A stretch of 64,000 nt of DNA, from positions 5,116,501-5,180,500 of the forward strand of contig NC_069083.1 of NCBI RefSeq assembly GCF_947172395.1. The letters run 5' to 3'. Origin of the DNA: Bicyclus anynana. Taxonomy: Eukaryota > Arthropoda > Insecta > Lepidoptera > Nymphalidae. This document shows positions 57,701 to 64,000 of this stretch, one piece after another. The number at the start of each line of letters is the position of its first letter. Positions within the stretch are counted from its first letter, which is position 1. Under the pieces are notes generated by a model. It saw only the letters and a list, made by a program, of their open reading frames with translations. It was not told the DNA's origin and searched no databases. The translations under genes and the position numbers were made by a program.

Positions 57701-58757
57701 CTCGCGTCGTCCCACGGATGCGCGTACGTGCCGTGGGGTGGCAAGGAAAACGGCAAGAACGAGTACCAGGTATTAATTTCTCTACCTTGTTCTAATTGCG
57801 GGTTAGTGATATAGGTACCGATTATAATGTGACCTTAATTTGATGACGTGTTAGCGCTTCGTTATCAGTGCACACACTTTCATGTGTTTCTAAGTACATG
57901 ACCTCCAAATTGCGTTATGTACTAATACCTTAACGACCTCTAACTGAAAATCTATCTATCCTATGCAATATATCTGTCGGGAAACATCATCATCATCATT
58001 AACAGCCGATGGACGTCCACAGCTGTACATAGGCGTCTTGCATTGACTTCCAAACACCACGGTCTTGAGCCGCCACCACCCAGCGGCTCCCTGCAATTCG
58101 CTGGATGTTTTCGGTCCATCTAGTGGGGGGTCGACTAGCCCTGCGCTTTTCGGTGCGGGGTCGCCATTCCAGCACCTTGAGACCCCAACTTCCATCAGCT
58201 TTTCGAACTATATGCCCTACCCATTCAGCTTCGCGTCTCGCTGATCTATGTCAGTAACTTTGGTTCTTCAACACGCCGATCTCTTCATTTTAGAGCCTCA
58301 ATAGCTCAACGGTAAAGCGGTCGGACTCATCACCGAGGGTTGGTCGTTGAGGAACCGTTGGTCTATTGTCATACCTACCCATTCCTAATACAGTCTTTCC
58401 CGACTAGTCGGAGCGGCATGGAAATATTGGTCATATTAAAAAAAATATAGCAAATATTCTTTAAAAAAAATCGGTCAGAAAATATGATTTAAAAGTTAGT
58501 TAGTAACAGCGCGTTTTGATTCATTTCAGGTGCTAGTCGGTGGTCCGAACAGCTGGATGCCGACCAGCGGTTCAAACATTCCTCCTGGTGCATTCCCCGG
58601 AGGCGAATCCGAGGACGGCGAGCCTCTGTTCATCGGCAGAGTGAGCCACGAAGGTAGCCTCACTACCGGCAAGGTGCAACAATCTCACGGCGTCTGTTAC
58701 ATCTCCTTCGGCGGCCAAGAGTTAGGCTTCCCCGACTACGAGATTCTCGTTGCCTAA
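46587..58757 (+). CDS. Methyltransf_FA + DM9 (DUF3421) protein, whole gene model
   Basis: Seven coding exons: 46587-46602, 53178-53314, 55219-55483, 55553-55764, 55838-56068, 57486-57769 and 58530-58757. All introns are GT-AG and every junction keeps frame. Route A (exons 1,2,3,6,7) gives 309 residues: one farnesoic acid O-methyltransferase-like domain (about residues 7-139), a Pro/Ala-rich linker (about 140-165) and two DM9 repeats (about 166-309). Route B (exons 1-5) gives 286 residues with two FA domains and no DM9. The FA-plus-DM9 layout is known from insect proteins such as Drosophila CG10527. The FA domain is named after a crustacean enzyme, but catalysis by such proteins is doubtful; DM9 proteins have been linked to carbohydrate binding and immune responses. 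No signal peptide is visible, so a cytosolic protein is inferred. Intron 1 (6.6 kb) and introns 2, 3 (route A) and 6 all hold transposon copies. Confidence 0.88.
46603..48632. other. First part of FA/DM9 intron 1
   Basis: Contains the Helitron-like element at 47682-47947 and otherwise AT-rich intron sequence. The small frames at 46872-47063 and 47383-47601 show no domain. Confidence 0.4.
47682..47947 (-). mobile_element. Helitron-like element with CCCTA array
   Basis: CTAG at 47682, then CTTCGTCCGCGTGAAACTCG, ACTTTCAACTACCCCTACCC and an array to about 47793; the other end is a minus-strand TCTACTAGGTATATA. It lies in intron 1 of the FA/DM9 gene. Confidence 0.55.
48633..49237. mobile_element. 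hAT-like MITE with 8-bp target duplication, hosting a Helitron-like copy
   Basis: TAGCGTTGCCAGGCGTCC at the left, GTCCTGGCAACCCTA at the right, flanked by TTCACAGT at 48625-48632 and 49238-49245. Further inside, GTCCGGCT words pair across the ends. The element of 317 bp at 48776-49092 sits inside it, leaving about 288 bp of MITE. It lies in intron 1 of the FA/DM9 gene. Confidence 0.85.
48776..49092 (-). mobile_element. Helitron-like element, copy D2, nested
   Basis: Minus strand: A|TCTATACTTATAATAAATC at the 5' end and GCGGGCGTGCGCTAG|T at the 3' end, with the CTACGATCAATAGGAGCAGA body. Ends and A-T target fit Helitrons. Nested in the hAT-like MITE, so it is the younger insertion. Confidence 0.7.
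50432..51155 (-). pseudogene. RTE-like LINE 3' half, antisense in intron 1
   Basis: Minus strand gives VGLKMNMSKMKIMSNNHVPL at its upstream end, then broken frames, then GRWGPKVRKWRLRAGKPSVG and RPLTRWIEDIKRIAGN, ending at the CCATCGGCTGATAATGATGA tail. The order is that of the RT end plus C-terminal tail. Confidence 0.7.
51156..53177. other. Last part of FA/DM9 intron 1
   Basis: AT-rich intron. AAACGTGAG / CTCACGTTTCTG at 52831 and 52928 pair across about 100 bp with CGGTCAATTATTCTCACGTT-type arms, which may be another old foldback. No exon-like frame is seen. Confidence 0.35.
53178..53314 (+). CDS. FA/DM9 gene, coding exon 2 (N-terminal half of FA domain 1)
   Basis: Acceptor TTGTTACAG|ATGTG, donor TATGAG|GTAATA; phase 1 in, phase 0 out. 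It encodes residues 6-51, including DDNLQYQFFPVSSGSVQFKI and ending EPMYE. This is the usual opening of the Methyltransf_FA domain, which continues at the next exon with VFIGGW. The same domain half is encoded again by exon 4, which ends with MYEIILGGW and on to DK. In + strand terms only short open stretches surround it, and the antisense reading frame here is a shadow. Confidence 0.88.
53957..54904 (-). mobile_element. Helitron-like element, copy D3, with two expanded microsatellites (intron 2)
   Basis: Minus strand starts A|TCTATACTTATAATAAATC at 54904 and ends GCGGGCGTCCGCTAG at 53957. It contains a degenerate CCCTA array (about 54008-54110), a C-run (54138-54150) and about 18 units of CAGA/ACAG at 54710-54783, where sister copies D1 and D2 have at most two or three units. 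Confidence 0.7.
54991..55118. mobile_element. GCTTGGCAA-end MITE, intact copy, 100 bp before exon 3
   Basis: TATAGCTTGGCAAATTCGTT at the left and AACTTGCCAAGCTATA at the right are inverted repeats. The GC-rich core (CCGCGCAGTCCTTACCCTCC) matches copies at 12666 and 19403. It ends exactly 100 bp before the exon 3 acceptor. Confidence 0.75.
55219..55483 (+). CDS. FA/DM9 gene, coding exon 3 (C-terminal half of FA domain 1)
   Basis: Acceptor TATTTCAG|GTTTTC, donor GAAG|GTTTGT; phase 0 in, phase 1 out. It encodes residues 52-139: VFIGGWGNTKSVIRR, an NAGEFRGFWVRW core, GREGEAIPFISW and a closing GVCTGWGATGTWKIE. Base composition is clearly more GC-rich than the flanks, and third positions favour G/C. 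The donor is the branch point of the gene: the split codon G|NN can be completed by exon 4 (Asp) or by exon 6 (Val), both in frame. Long reading frames on the minus strand and in other frames here are shadows. Confidence 0.93.
55553..55764 (+). CDS. FA/DM9 gene, coding exon 4 (N-terminal half of FA domain 2, alternative)
   Basis: Acceptor CACGGTGCAG|ATGGAG after a 69-bp intron, donor GACAAG|GTACTG; phase 1 in, phase 0 out. It encodes DGAEFNTPDKLEYKFGPVAA, then an LEYRGPHNCHICL segment and a closing MYEIILGGWEN-TQSVIR-HCRQKPDK. The pattern repeats that of exons 2-3 (LQYQFFPV...MYE-VFIGGW..KSVIRRNRTKPEK), so this is a second, diverged FA domain. The exon is skipped in the DM9-containing route. 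Confidence 0.85.
55838..56068 (+). CDS. FA/DM9 gene, coding exon 5 with stop (C-terminal half of FA domain 2, alternative end)
   Basis: Acceptor ATTCTTAG|GTGACC after a 73-bp intron, phase 0 in. It encodes VTLPTPGIMNPNEFRKFVIE, then W, an MVRDGRSGAPLMEWMDPSPF segment and a closing GVRTGYGARGNWRI, matching the second half of FA domain 1. It ends with a TGA at 56066-56068 after a short tail (SHFGRGGAQPR). Two AATAAA hexamers follow within about 210 bp, so this is most simply a terminal exon of a short isoform. A weak internal donor (GGCG|GTGCCC, phase 1, near 56051) could in principle join it to exon 6; I consider that less likely. Confidence 0.82.
   Translation: MTLPTPGIMNPNEFRKFVIEWRCGRLMVRDGRSGAPLMEWMDPSPFPVTHFGVRTGYGARGNWRISHFGRGGAQPR
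56209..56273 (+). terminator. Poly(A) signals for the short (FA-FA) isoform
   Basis: Two AATAAA hexamers, at 56209-56214 and 56268-56273, lie 141 and 200 bp after the exon 5 stop. The second is followed by a GT-rich stretch (GATGTGATTTGGTATGTTGG), as expected of a downstream element. They sit before exon 6, so they support a separate 3' end. Confidence 0.55.
56875..57234 (-). mobile_element. TIR element (GGGATGATGAC ends), copy 2, internally deleted
   Basis: GGGATGATGACAG at the left and GTCATCATCCCC at the right; interior TCTGCGATCATTACTTTTAG and AACGCCCCGATCGTTAGATT. It lies between the alternative end of exon 5 and exon 6. Confidence 0.75.
57486..57769 (+). CDS. FA/DM9 gene, coding exon 6 (Pro/Ala linker and first DM9 repeat)
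   Basis: Acceptor TTATTTTAG|TCCTGC with a pyrimidine tract, donor TACCAG|GTATTA; phase 1 in, phase 0 out. The linker is LPPPSAPSAAALYSPPPGYP. The DM9 repeat follows: GIWVDATSGQVPPGAVVGG, GEPIYVARARHEGALIPGK, and SHGCAYVPWGGKENGKNEYQ. The GG, PIYVARA.HEG..PGK and AYVPWGG signatures are those of DUF3421. Composition is strongly GC-rich against AT-rich introns. Its phase-1 start fits the exon 3 donor exactly. Confidence 0.92.
57985..58280 (-). pseudogene. RTE-like LINE tail in intron 6
   Basis: Antisense of the same tail as 62035-62290, ending at the CATCATCATCATTAACAGCC motif; minus frame gives MEVGVSRCWNGDP-like shadows. Decayed. Confidence 0.65.
58300..58375 (+). mobile_element. tRNA-like SINE head fragment in intron 6
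   Basis: GAGCCTCAATAGCTCAACGG, TAAAGCGGTCGGACTCATCA and CCGAGGGTTGGTCG look like a tRNA D-arm and anticodon arm but lack a proper T-arm, so it is read as a SINE head. Confidence 0.4.
58530..58757 (+). CDS. FA/DM9 gene, coding exon 7 (second DM9 repeat and stop)
   Basis: Acceptor TTCATTTCAG|GTGCTA, phase 0 in. It encodes 75 residues: VLVGGPNSWMPTSGSNIPPG, GEPLFIGRVSHEGSLTTGK, SHGVCYISFGGQELGFPDYE and a closing ILVA, then TAA. It is a second DM9 repeat, homologous to exon 6. The 3' UTR continues to a poly(A) signal at 59157. Confidence 0.92.
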   Translation: MLVGGPNSWMPTSGSNIPPGAFPGGESEDGEPLFIGRVSHEGSLTTGKVQQSHGVCYISFGGQELGFPDYEILVA

Positions 58758-59156
58758 ACTCGACCCCTTACTACGTCAATCCAATTCGTGTTCTATCAGT
58801 AAACTGAACTGTCGATTACTACCTCCATTATTGTTCAAGAGAAAACGGCTTCGTGATAAAGTGCCTTTTATAACAAGTTTTTTTTTTAATTATATATTTC
58901 AGACTTGTTTTCTCAATTGAATAAGAAGTGCCTATCTAGAAATACATGCAAATGATGCATTTTGGAATTTGCCTATTGTTCGATAGACCTTATACCTAGC
59001 ATGTATTTGTATGAAATAAATTGTGCGTTGCATAAAGTCACCAAATATTATTATATACGTTTGATTGTGGGTAGATACAAATTGGATTGTATTGTCGATT
59101 TAGATGTGTATAAGCGCTTTCAAAGCTTCGTGTCGTTGAACATTCAAGGCTTTATT

Positions 59157-59162
59157 AATAAA
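59157..59162 (+). terminator. Poly(A) signal for the FA-DM9 isoform
   Basis: AATAAA lies 400 bp after the exon 7 stop, followed by TGTGGT-type sequence. It is the first good hexamer in the 3' UTR (58758 to about 59180). Confidence 0.5.
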
Positions 59163-59345
59163 ACGTAAGGAAATATTATGTACTGTGGTAAATATATTCA
59201 CATCGTGCCTGGTAATCTCATTTTAATGCACTGCGTAATGCTCTCGTAGTCATGTTGTTATTTGATGTAACAGCCATGTTATATTTTTATTAAATTATTT
59301 TTAAATGTGTTCCGTGTTTTTATTTATTTATCAATCACCAGTATA

Positions 59346-59835
59346 GGGATGATGACAGTTTTTTAAATTGTATATAAATTAAGAGTATACTAATAGTAAA
59401 GCAATTTTGTAAAAGGAACAGGGTATCTGCGATCATTACTTTCGGAGCTACAGGGGTTTAAAGGGTCAGATTTGCGGCGCTGCCGCGGATCCCTGAAAAA
59501 CGCCCCATACAAAATGGCTCGAAAAAATGACGTCATAGGCAATGTAATGATCGTTAGATTTGTATGCGCGTTCAAACAAAATTACTAATATCTTTGTTAT
59601 TTGTGCGTTTATCTTTATAGTTCATATATTAAAAAATGTCACATTTAATGTAAGGAAGCTAAAACTGTATGAATTTTCATCTAATTACGATAAAAAAAAT
59701 TTAATAGTTTTGAAATTTTATAATTTGATTTATTTTGCAAATATCCAGACAATCTTTGCTTTTTGTGTATAAATTAGTTAACATTGATCCTATTTACCCG
59801 AATGTATCATAAAAATCAATATATTCAACATTAAA
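59346..59835 (-). mobile_element. TIR element (GGGATGATGAC ends), copy 3
   Basis: Starts GGGATGATGACAGTTTTTTA; the far terminal repeat is lost. Interior matches 2145-2641 in reverse, including the small frame MNAHTNLTIITLP. It lies just past the FA/DM9 poly(A) signal. Confidence 0.75.
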
Positions 59836-61139
59836 AAATAAAAACAAATGAAAACCCGACTACGTAAAAAAGGGGTCTAAAAAGGACGAAACAAGAAAAC
59901 ATTTTAGATAGAAATAGAGAAATGTATAGATACAAAAATGGCAAGGTAGAACTGAAATCCCACATAACATACCCGATGGATTACCATTATTATGTACCAT
60001 AAGTGTTATTACAAAAAAAAAAACAAAGTGCAATTCAACAAGCCGACGAGCCGCATAGCGGCATCGTGGCGAGTAGGTAGGTGTATGAAAATCATGTTTT
60101 AAAATACTTAATCGATTTTTGTAAGTTTGTTACAATCGTAACTCCTATCGTAATAATATAGGTCAAAGTCAAAACGTTTTTTCATAAATTGTTTTTTTTT
60201 CGTTAGGGCGTGAATTAGCTTGAAGTCTTTTTAAATATTGTTAAGGGTTTTCTTGTATTGAACTAATAACTGTCCTGTCAGGGCAGCTTACGGACGGTGA
60301 AACTACCACGGTGTAAGTATAATATATATTTATTTTATTACAACTAATAGGTTAGTCTAATAGGTATATTATTGTAACAAGATAAAAAGAAGTGCCTCAA
60401 AATAATACGTTTATTTACAAAAAAATACATAATTGTACAATACATTAAATAACTTGTTTCTATTTTACAAAAATCTGCAATCTGAGAGTTCCCGTTCTTA
60501 TTAGAATACGGGGATAACAAATAGCCTATAAAACTCACAAATAACGTAGTTTTCTAGTGGTAAAAGAATTTTCAAAATCGGTTCAGTAGATCCAGATTTC
60601 CCTACAATACCATAAACTCTTTCCAATACCTCTTTATAATAATCTCTATAGTTCTTCTAAATATTCATTAGTAATCGAATGTATTTTCTTTGTACTCCCT
60701 ATTAAGTAATGCTTCTCAAATGGATTCGGAATTGGGTGTAGATAGATTTTGAAAAAATTGAAGGCCCGCTCGCAAATATTGCAAAAGTTATGAACAATTA
60801 ACTACAAATAAAAAAAGGGGTTTGGTTTTTGACTTTACTCAAAAACTATTTAAGATATTTGACAAAAGATTCAATAAGAACAGGAGATTTCTTAACAAAC
60901 ATTTAACATTTGATGGTCAGAATTATTATTTTAAATTATTTAACATAATCCTTATTTATACATCATATTATCATCTCCATATACTTTTTTGGGGGAAGGG
61001 GGGAGGGGGGGGGGGAATGATCATGACACTTGAATTATACTTTACTCCTGAGTAAATTCCACGAATCTTTGCACATTTATATAGGTCCTATAAGCTTACA
61101 TTCGTTATTTGTTCTTTTTCCTATTGTACTATTAAGCCT
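59836..61139. other. Spacer between the convergent DM9 genes, left part
   Basis: AT-rich; it opens with AAAACCCGACTACGTAAAAA, a common lepidopteran repeat edge. Apart from the G-run at 60980 I see no gene. Confidence 0.4.
60980..61018. repeat. G-rich run
   Basis: TTTTTTGGGGGAAGGGGGGA followed by a run of G. It is a purine-rich simple repeat that could form a quadruplex; no function is inferred. Confidence 0.6.
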
Positions 61140-61372
61140 TCTCAACATTTCAGTTGTGTGCATTTTAAGAAATTAAATATCACGTGTCTCAAACGGTGAA
61201 CGAAAACATCGTGAGGAAACCTGCATACCAGAGAATTATCTTAATTCTTTGCGTGTGTGAAGTCTGCCAATCCGCATTGGGCCAGCGTGGTGGACTAAGG
61301 CCTGACCCCTCTCATTCTTAGAGGAGACTCGAGCTCAGCAGTGAGCCGAATATGGGTTGATAACGAACGAAC
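61140..61372 (+). mobile_element. SINE family B, 5'-truncated
   Basis: CATTTCAGTTGTGTGCATTT, ATCGTGAGGAAACCTGCATA and GAGCTCAGCAGTGAGCCGAA, without the tRNA-like head. It lies between the two convergent DM9 genes. Confidence 0.8.
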
Positions 61373-61493
61373 GAACTATTAAGTCGCCCATTACAGGAAT
61401 TGTAGGTACATTATGAATGAAAGAGTTAGCCAATTAGGGTTTGTTTAATAACATCCTTAGAGCAATCAGAGTTTAGGGTAAGAAATTCCAAAT

Positions 61494-61649
61494 CCTACTA
61501 ATATTATAAACGCGAAAGTTTGTATGTATGTTTGGATATTTGTTACTCTAACGCCTCAACTACTAAACCGATTTGGCTGTAATTTGGAATGGAAATAGAT
61601 TTTACTCTGGATTAACACATAGGCTACTTTTCATCCCGGAAAATCCATA
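61494..61649 (+). mobile_element. Helitron-like fragment abutting the DM9 stop codon
   Basis: TCCTACTAATATTATAAACG after an A, through TTAACACATAGGCTACTTTT to CCCGGAAAATCCATAG, then a break. It ends about four bases from the minus-strand stop at 61654, so it makes up the start of that gene's 3' UTR. Confidence 0.65.
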
Positions 61650-61653
61650 GTAA

Positions 61654-61970
61654 CTAATATGACATACATGGCTGTAATGCTCTCAAAGGATTTAATAAAC
61701 AATTCTTTTGTTTTGTCAGTCCGTATGTTGTCTTGTCTCCCCTTACTAATATTTCGTAAATGCCTTTTTCTACTTCTTTGCCTTTATATGGAAGGTAGCA
61801 AGTCTTGTATAACATATGCACCTTTCCAACAACAAGGTCATCACCGATCATCGCGCGTCCAATGTAAATATCTTCATTGTTTACCTCCGATTTGCCAGCT
61901 TGGAATACATTTTCAGGGATTAGATCATTTTTACACTTAACCCATTGTCCATTGAAGCCACAGAGAATCT
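61654..61970 (-). CDS. Second DM9 gene, last exon (DM9 repeat 2 and stop)
   Basis: Acceptor CATACTATTGCAG|ATTCTC, phase 0. It encodes 105 residues ending ...CMSY and TAG at 61656-61654. The homologous DM9 repeat should end near EILV; the extra C-terminal stretch RGDKTTYGLTKQKNCLLNPL and RALQPCMSY is not part of the domain. A Helitron-like fragment begins about four bases after the stop, so the original 3' end may have been altered. Confidence 0.78.
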
Positions 61971-63380
61971 GCAATAGTATGATAGTAACACTGATTAATC
62001 AATAATAGGCAGATAGACTATCAACGAGAGATTCAGCGAGTTACGAAGCTGGAGTGGCAATGGGCGGGGCACATAGTTCGAAGAACCGATGGACGTTGGG
62101 GTCCCAAGGTGCTGGAATGGTGACCCCGCACTAGAAAGCGCAGTGTTGGTCGATCCCGCACCAGGTGGACTGACGACATCAAGCGAGTCGCAGGGATTCG
62201 CAGGATGCAGGTGGCTCAGGATCGTGATGTTTGGAAGTCCCTACAGAAGGCCTATGTCCTGCAGTGGACGTCCATCGGCTGATATGACGATGAGGCAGAT
62301 AGAGCGTACGGAACACGACGGTGTCGTAGCCGCTCCAAATACACAATTAAAAACGAATACATTCTCGAGTCAGTACGACACGAAGCGTCGCATCAGTAAC
62401 TTTTAACATAATGCAAGAAAAGTGGTGCCTTATGTTTATAAATATTTTAATTTATAAACATACTTTCATTAGACATTATTGGTAAACAGTGCACATCGAG
62501 TATGGCATTAGCATATATGTATATAGATGGATATAGATCGATTGGGACAGGTCAATGTCAGGCAGGTTTGCTGGTAGATTATTTTTTACTGCATAACCTT
62601 ACCTACTAACGTACTACGTAAGAGATGTTTTTCTTAACGCTTATTCAATGCTGATTTTCCCAGTTTGGTTATTTTTCTTACTAGTGCATACCTAGTCCGA
62701 CAACCCTGTGCAAGCTACTGCTTATAGGAGGGGGGAGCTTAGACCCAGCTCCACTACGGTTTGGTGGGTTTAGGGTAATAACTGATAATTCATTTACAAT
62801 AAATATCAGATGTTTTAATAATAGTTAATTCTGACGGCCTCCGTGGCGCAGCAGATAGGTTTACAAGACATAGGTCCTGGGTTCGATCCCCGCTGGACCG
62901 ATTGAGGTTTTTTTAATTGGACCAGGTCTGGCTGGTGGGCGGCTTCGACCGTGGTTAGTTACCACCCTAATGAGCAAAGTCGTGTAGAAACCGAAAGGGG
63001 AGTGGATTTTCATCCTCCTAAAAAGTTAGCCCGCTTCCATCTTAGATTGCATCATCACTTACCAGTGATCAGGTGATCAGGTGAGATTGTAGTCAAGGGC
63101 TAAATATAAAAAAAAAACAGAAATGAGATTTTTATACTTGCCTCAAAAACATTTTTTGCATGCTCCATATGACCCCAAGCTACATAAGCCTTCTTTTTTG
63201 AATGTACATATTTTCCTGGACACAATGATCTACCGTGCACCGCACGAGCAATGTATGTAGGCTCGTTCTCATATCCACCAATCATTGCATCGTGAGGCAG
63301 ATTCCCATCTGTTACCTTGACCCATCTTAATTGTCCTTCTACATGTTTATGACAGATGGGTTTCAAAGAAACTGGACTGG
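61654..63380 (-). CDS. Second DM9 (DUF3421) gene, partial model (last two exons)
   Basis: Two minus-strand exons, 63380-63142 and 61970-61654, give two tandem DM9 repeats and a stop. Repeat 1 holds RWVKVTDGNLPHDAMIGGYE, PTYIARAVHGRSLCPGK and AYVAWGHMEHAKNVFE. Repeat 2 holds ILCGFNGQWVKCKNDLIPEN, DIYIGRAMIGDDLVVGK, and KGIYEILV. The gene is convergent with the FA/DM9 gene 2.9 kb away and lacks its FA domain here. It has drifted: repeat 2 has lost the second aromatic GG motif (PYKGKE in place of SFGGQE), and a 25-residue unrelated tail follows. No N-terminal exon was found before the window end. Neutral or G/C-poor codon use differs from the GC-rich exons of the neighbour. Confidence 0.8.
62035..62290 (+). 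pseudogene. RTE-like LINE tail in the GC-AG intron
   Basis: Plus strand: RVTKLEWQWAGHIVRRTDGR, WGPKVLEW then a stop, then RSVGRSRTRWTDDIKRVAGI, and KAYVLQWTSIG, ending at CGTCCATCGGCTGATATGAC. It is the clearest copy of this tail in the window. Confidence 0.75.
62345..62405 (-). repeat. Fragment of the repeat at 39530-39610
   Basis: AACGAATACATTCTCGAGTC and AGTACGACACGAAGCGTCGC are the reverse complement of 39562-39612. Confidence 0.6.
62832..63115 (+). mobile_element. SINE family A, copy with damaged head
   Basis: GACGGCCTCCGTGGCGCAGC, AGGTCCTGGGTTCGATCCCC, the GGTCTGGCTGGTGGG body and an A-run end at about 63117. The central part is shortened. It ends about 27 bp from the GC donor of the DM9 gene. 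Confidence 0.8.
63142..63380 (-). CDS. Second DM9 gene, penultimate exon (DM9 repeat 1)
   Basis: Acceptor TTGTGTATTTTCAG|CCAGTC (phase 1, like exon 6 of the neighbour gene), donor GAG|GCAAGT (phase 0). It encodes SPVSLKPICHKHVEGQLRWV and on to KNVFE. An ATG at 63414 would allow an unspliced start reading MIVYTIYCVFSAS, which looks faintly like a signal peptide, but its start context is weak. The shared phase-1 boundary favours the splice acceptor. Confidence 0.75.
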
Positions 63381-63427
63381 CTGAAAATACACAATAAATA
63401 GTGTAAACAATCATTAACCTACCCAAT

Positions 63428-63919
63428 GAGATGATGACTAGGTTTGAATATATTGATTTTTATGATACATTCGGGTAAATAGGGTCAATGTTAACTAATT
63501 TATATATAAAAAGCAAAGATTGTCTGGATATTTGCAAAATAAATGAGATTATGAAATTTCAAAATCTTTTATCGTAATTAGATGAAAATTCATACAGTTA
63601 TAGATTCCTTACATTAAATGTGACATTTTTTAATATATGAACTATAAACATAAACGCACAAATAACAAAGATATTAGTAATTTTGTTTGAACGCACATAC
63701 AAATCTAACGATCATAACATTGCCTATGACGTCATTAGTTCGTGCATTTTGTATAGGGCGTTTTTCAGGCATCCGCGGCAGCGCCGCAAATCTGACCCTT
63801 TAAATCCCTGTAGCTCCCTCCGAAAGTAATGATCGCAGATACCCTGTTCCTTTTACAAAATAGCTTTATTATTAGCGTACTCTTAATTTATATACAATTT
63901 AAAAAACTGTCATCATCCC
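63428..63919 (+). mobile_element. TIR element (GGGATGATGAC ends), copy 4
   Basis: GAGATGATGACTAGGTTTGA at the left and AACTGTCATCATCCC at the right. It starts 48 bp upstream of the first visible DM9 exon on the minus strand. Confidence 0.8.
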
Positions 63920-64000
63920 TATTGACAGTAACCAGCAAACATAACCGAATATAAGTCCTGATAAGGCCCGCCCCCCAAAAATCCCTAAAAAATTACCAAA

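Larger units (their letters stand above)
61971..63141 (-). other. GC-AG intron of the second DM9 gene, carrying a SINE and a LINE tail
   Basis: The donor reads GAG|GCAAGT, the consensus of GC-type donors, and the acceptor is TTGCAG. A GT four bases downstream (GGCAA|GTATAA) would leave phase 1 and break the frame into the phase-0 acceptor, whereas the GC site keeps NVFE-ILCG in frame and aligned with NEYQ-VLVG of the neighbour gene. The intron holds an RTE-like tail (62035-62290) and a tRNA-headed SINE (62832-63115). Confidence 0.6.

Noticed and set aside
63137..63142. GT donor (GGCAA|GTATAA) for the last DM9 intron
   Set aside because: It leaves phase 1 while the acceptor at 61970 needs phase 0, and it adds residues absent at the homologous junction.
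63380..63414. ATG at 63414 as the start of the second DM9 gene with a signal peptide
   Set aside because: Weak start context, no charged residue before the hydrophobic stretch, and a good acceptor at 63381 with the same phase as the homologous exon. Kept as a stated alternative only.
1..64000. CRISPR arrays, operons, prophage or integrase-attachment sites
   Set aside because: Spliced genes, SINEs and AT-rich introns show a eukaryotic genome; the tandem repeats present have no spacer pattern.

Overview
This window is a piece of an insect nuclear genome, almost certainly from a moth or butterfly (Lepidoptera). It is AT-rich, its genes are split by long introns, and it is crowded with repeats typical of that order: tRNA-headed SINEs, RTE-like LINE tails, Helitron-like elements with TC...CTAG ends, many TIR elements, and the AACCGACTTCC foldback family. 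I cannot name the species. There are no operons, CRISPR arrays or phage.

Three protein-coding genes can be supported by splice-site and reading-phase logic. (1) Minus strand, 28124 to 17112: the first two coding exons of an RBM24/RBM38-type RNA-binding protein. Its single RRM is split across a 10.7-kb intron inside the RNP1 motif. Later exons were not found and probably lie left of the window. (2) Plus strand, 46587 to 58757: a Methyltransf_FA (farnesoic acid O-methyltransferase-like) plus DM9/DUF3421 gene. Exons 1-2-3-6-7 give a 309-residue protein with one FA domain and two DM9 repeats. Exons 1-5 give a 286-residue protein with two FA domains, its own stop and its own poly(A) signals. The two routes share the phase-1 donor of exon 3, so the locus looks like an alternative 3'-end switch. 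(3) Minus strand, 63380 to 61654: the last two exons of a second, diverged DM9 gene, convergent with gene 2. Its final intron appears to use a GC-AG splice pair.

Layout: 1-17.1 kb is repeat-rich sequence, probably the downstream intron of the RBM gene. 17.1-28.1 kb is its first large intron, and 28.0-28.45 kb is the GC-rich first exon and presumed promoter. 28.9-34.0 kb is a nested transposon block with long inverted repeats and two arrays of a 130-bp repeat. 34-46.4 kb is intergenic repeat sequence, including an RTE-like LINE that still shows a YADD motif and is split by a 188-bp TIR element. 46.5-59.2 kb is the FA/DM9 gene, whose main introns all hold transposon copies. 59.3-64 kb holds the convergent DM9 gene and more TIR elements and SINEs.

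Several transposons can be dated against each other or typed from direct sequence evidence: 8-bp target duplications (hAT-like), TTAA sites with unfilled sister copies (piggyBac-like), nested insertions, and a palindromic insert flanked by a 12-bp direct repeat. Product names come from motif recognition by eye; no database search was possible.
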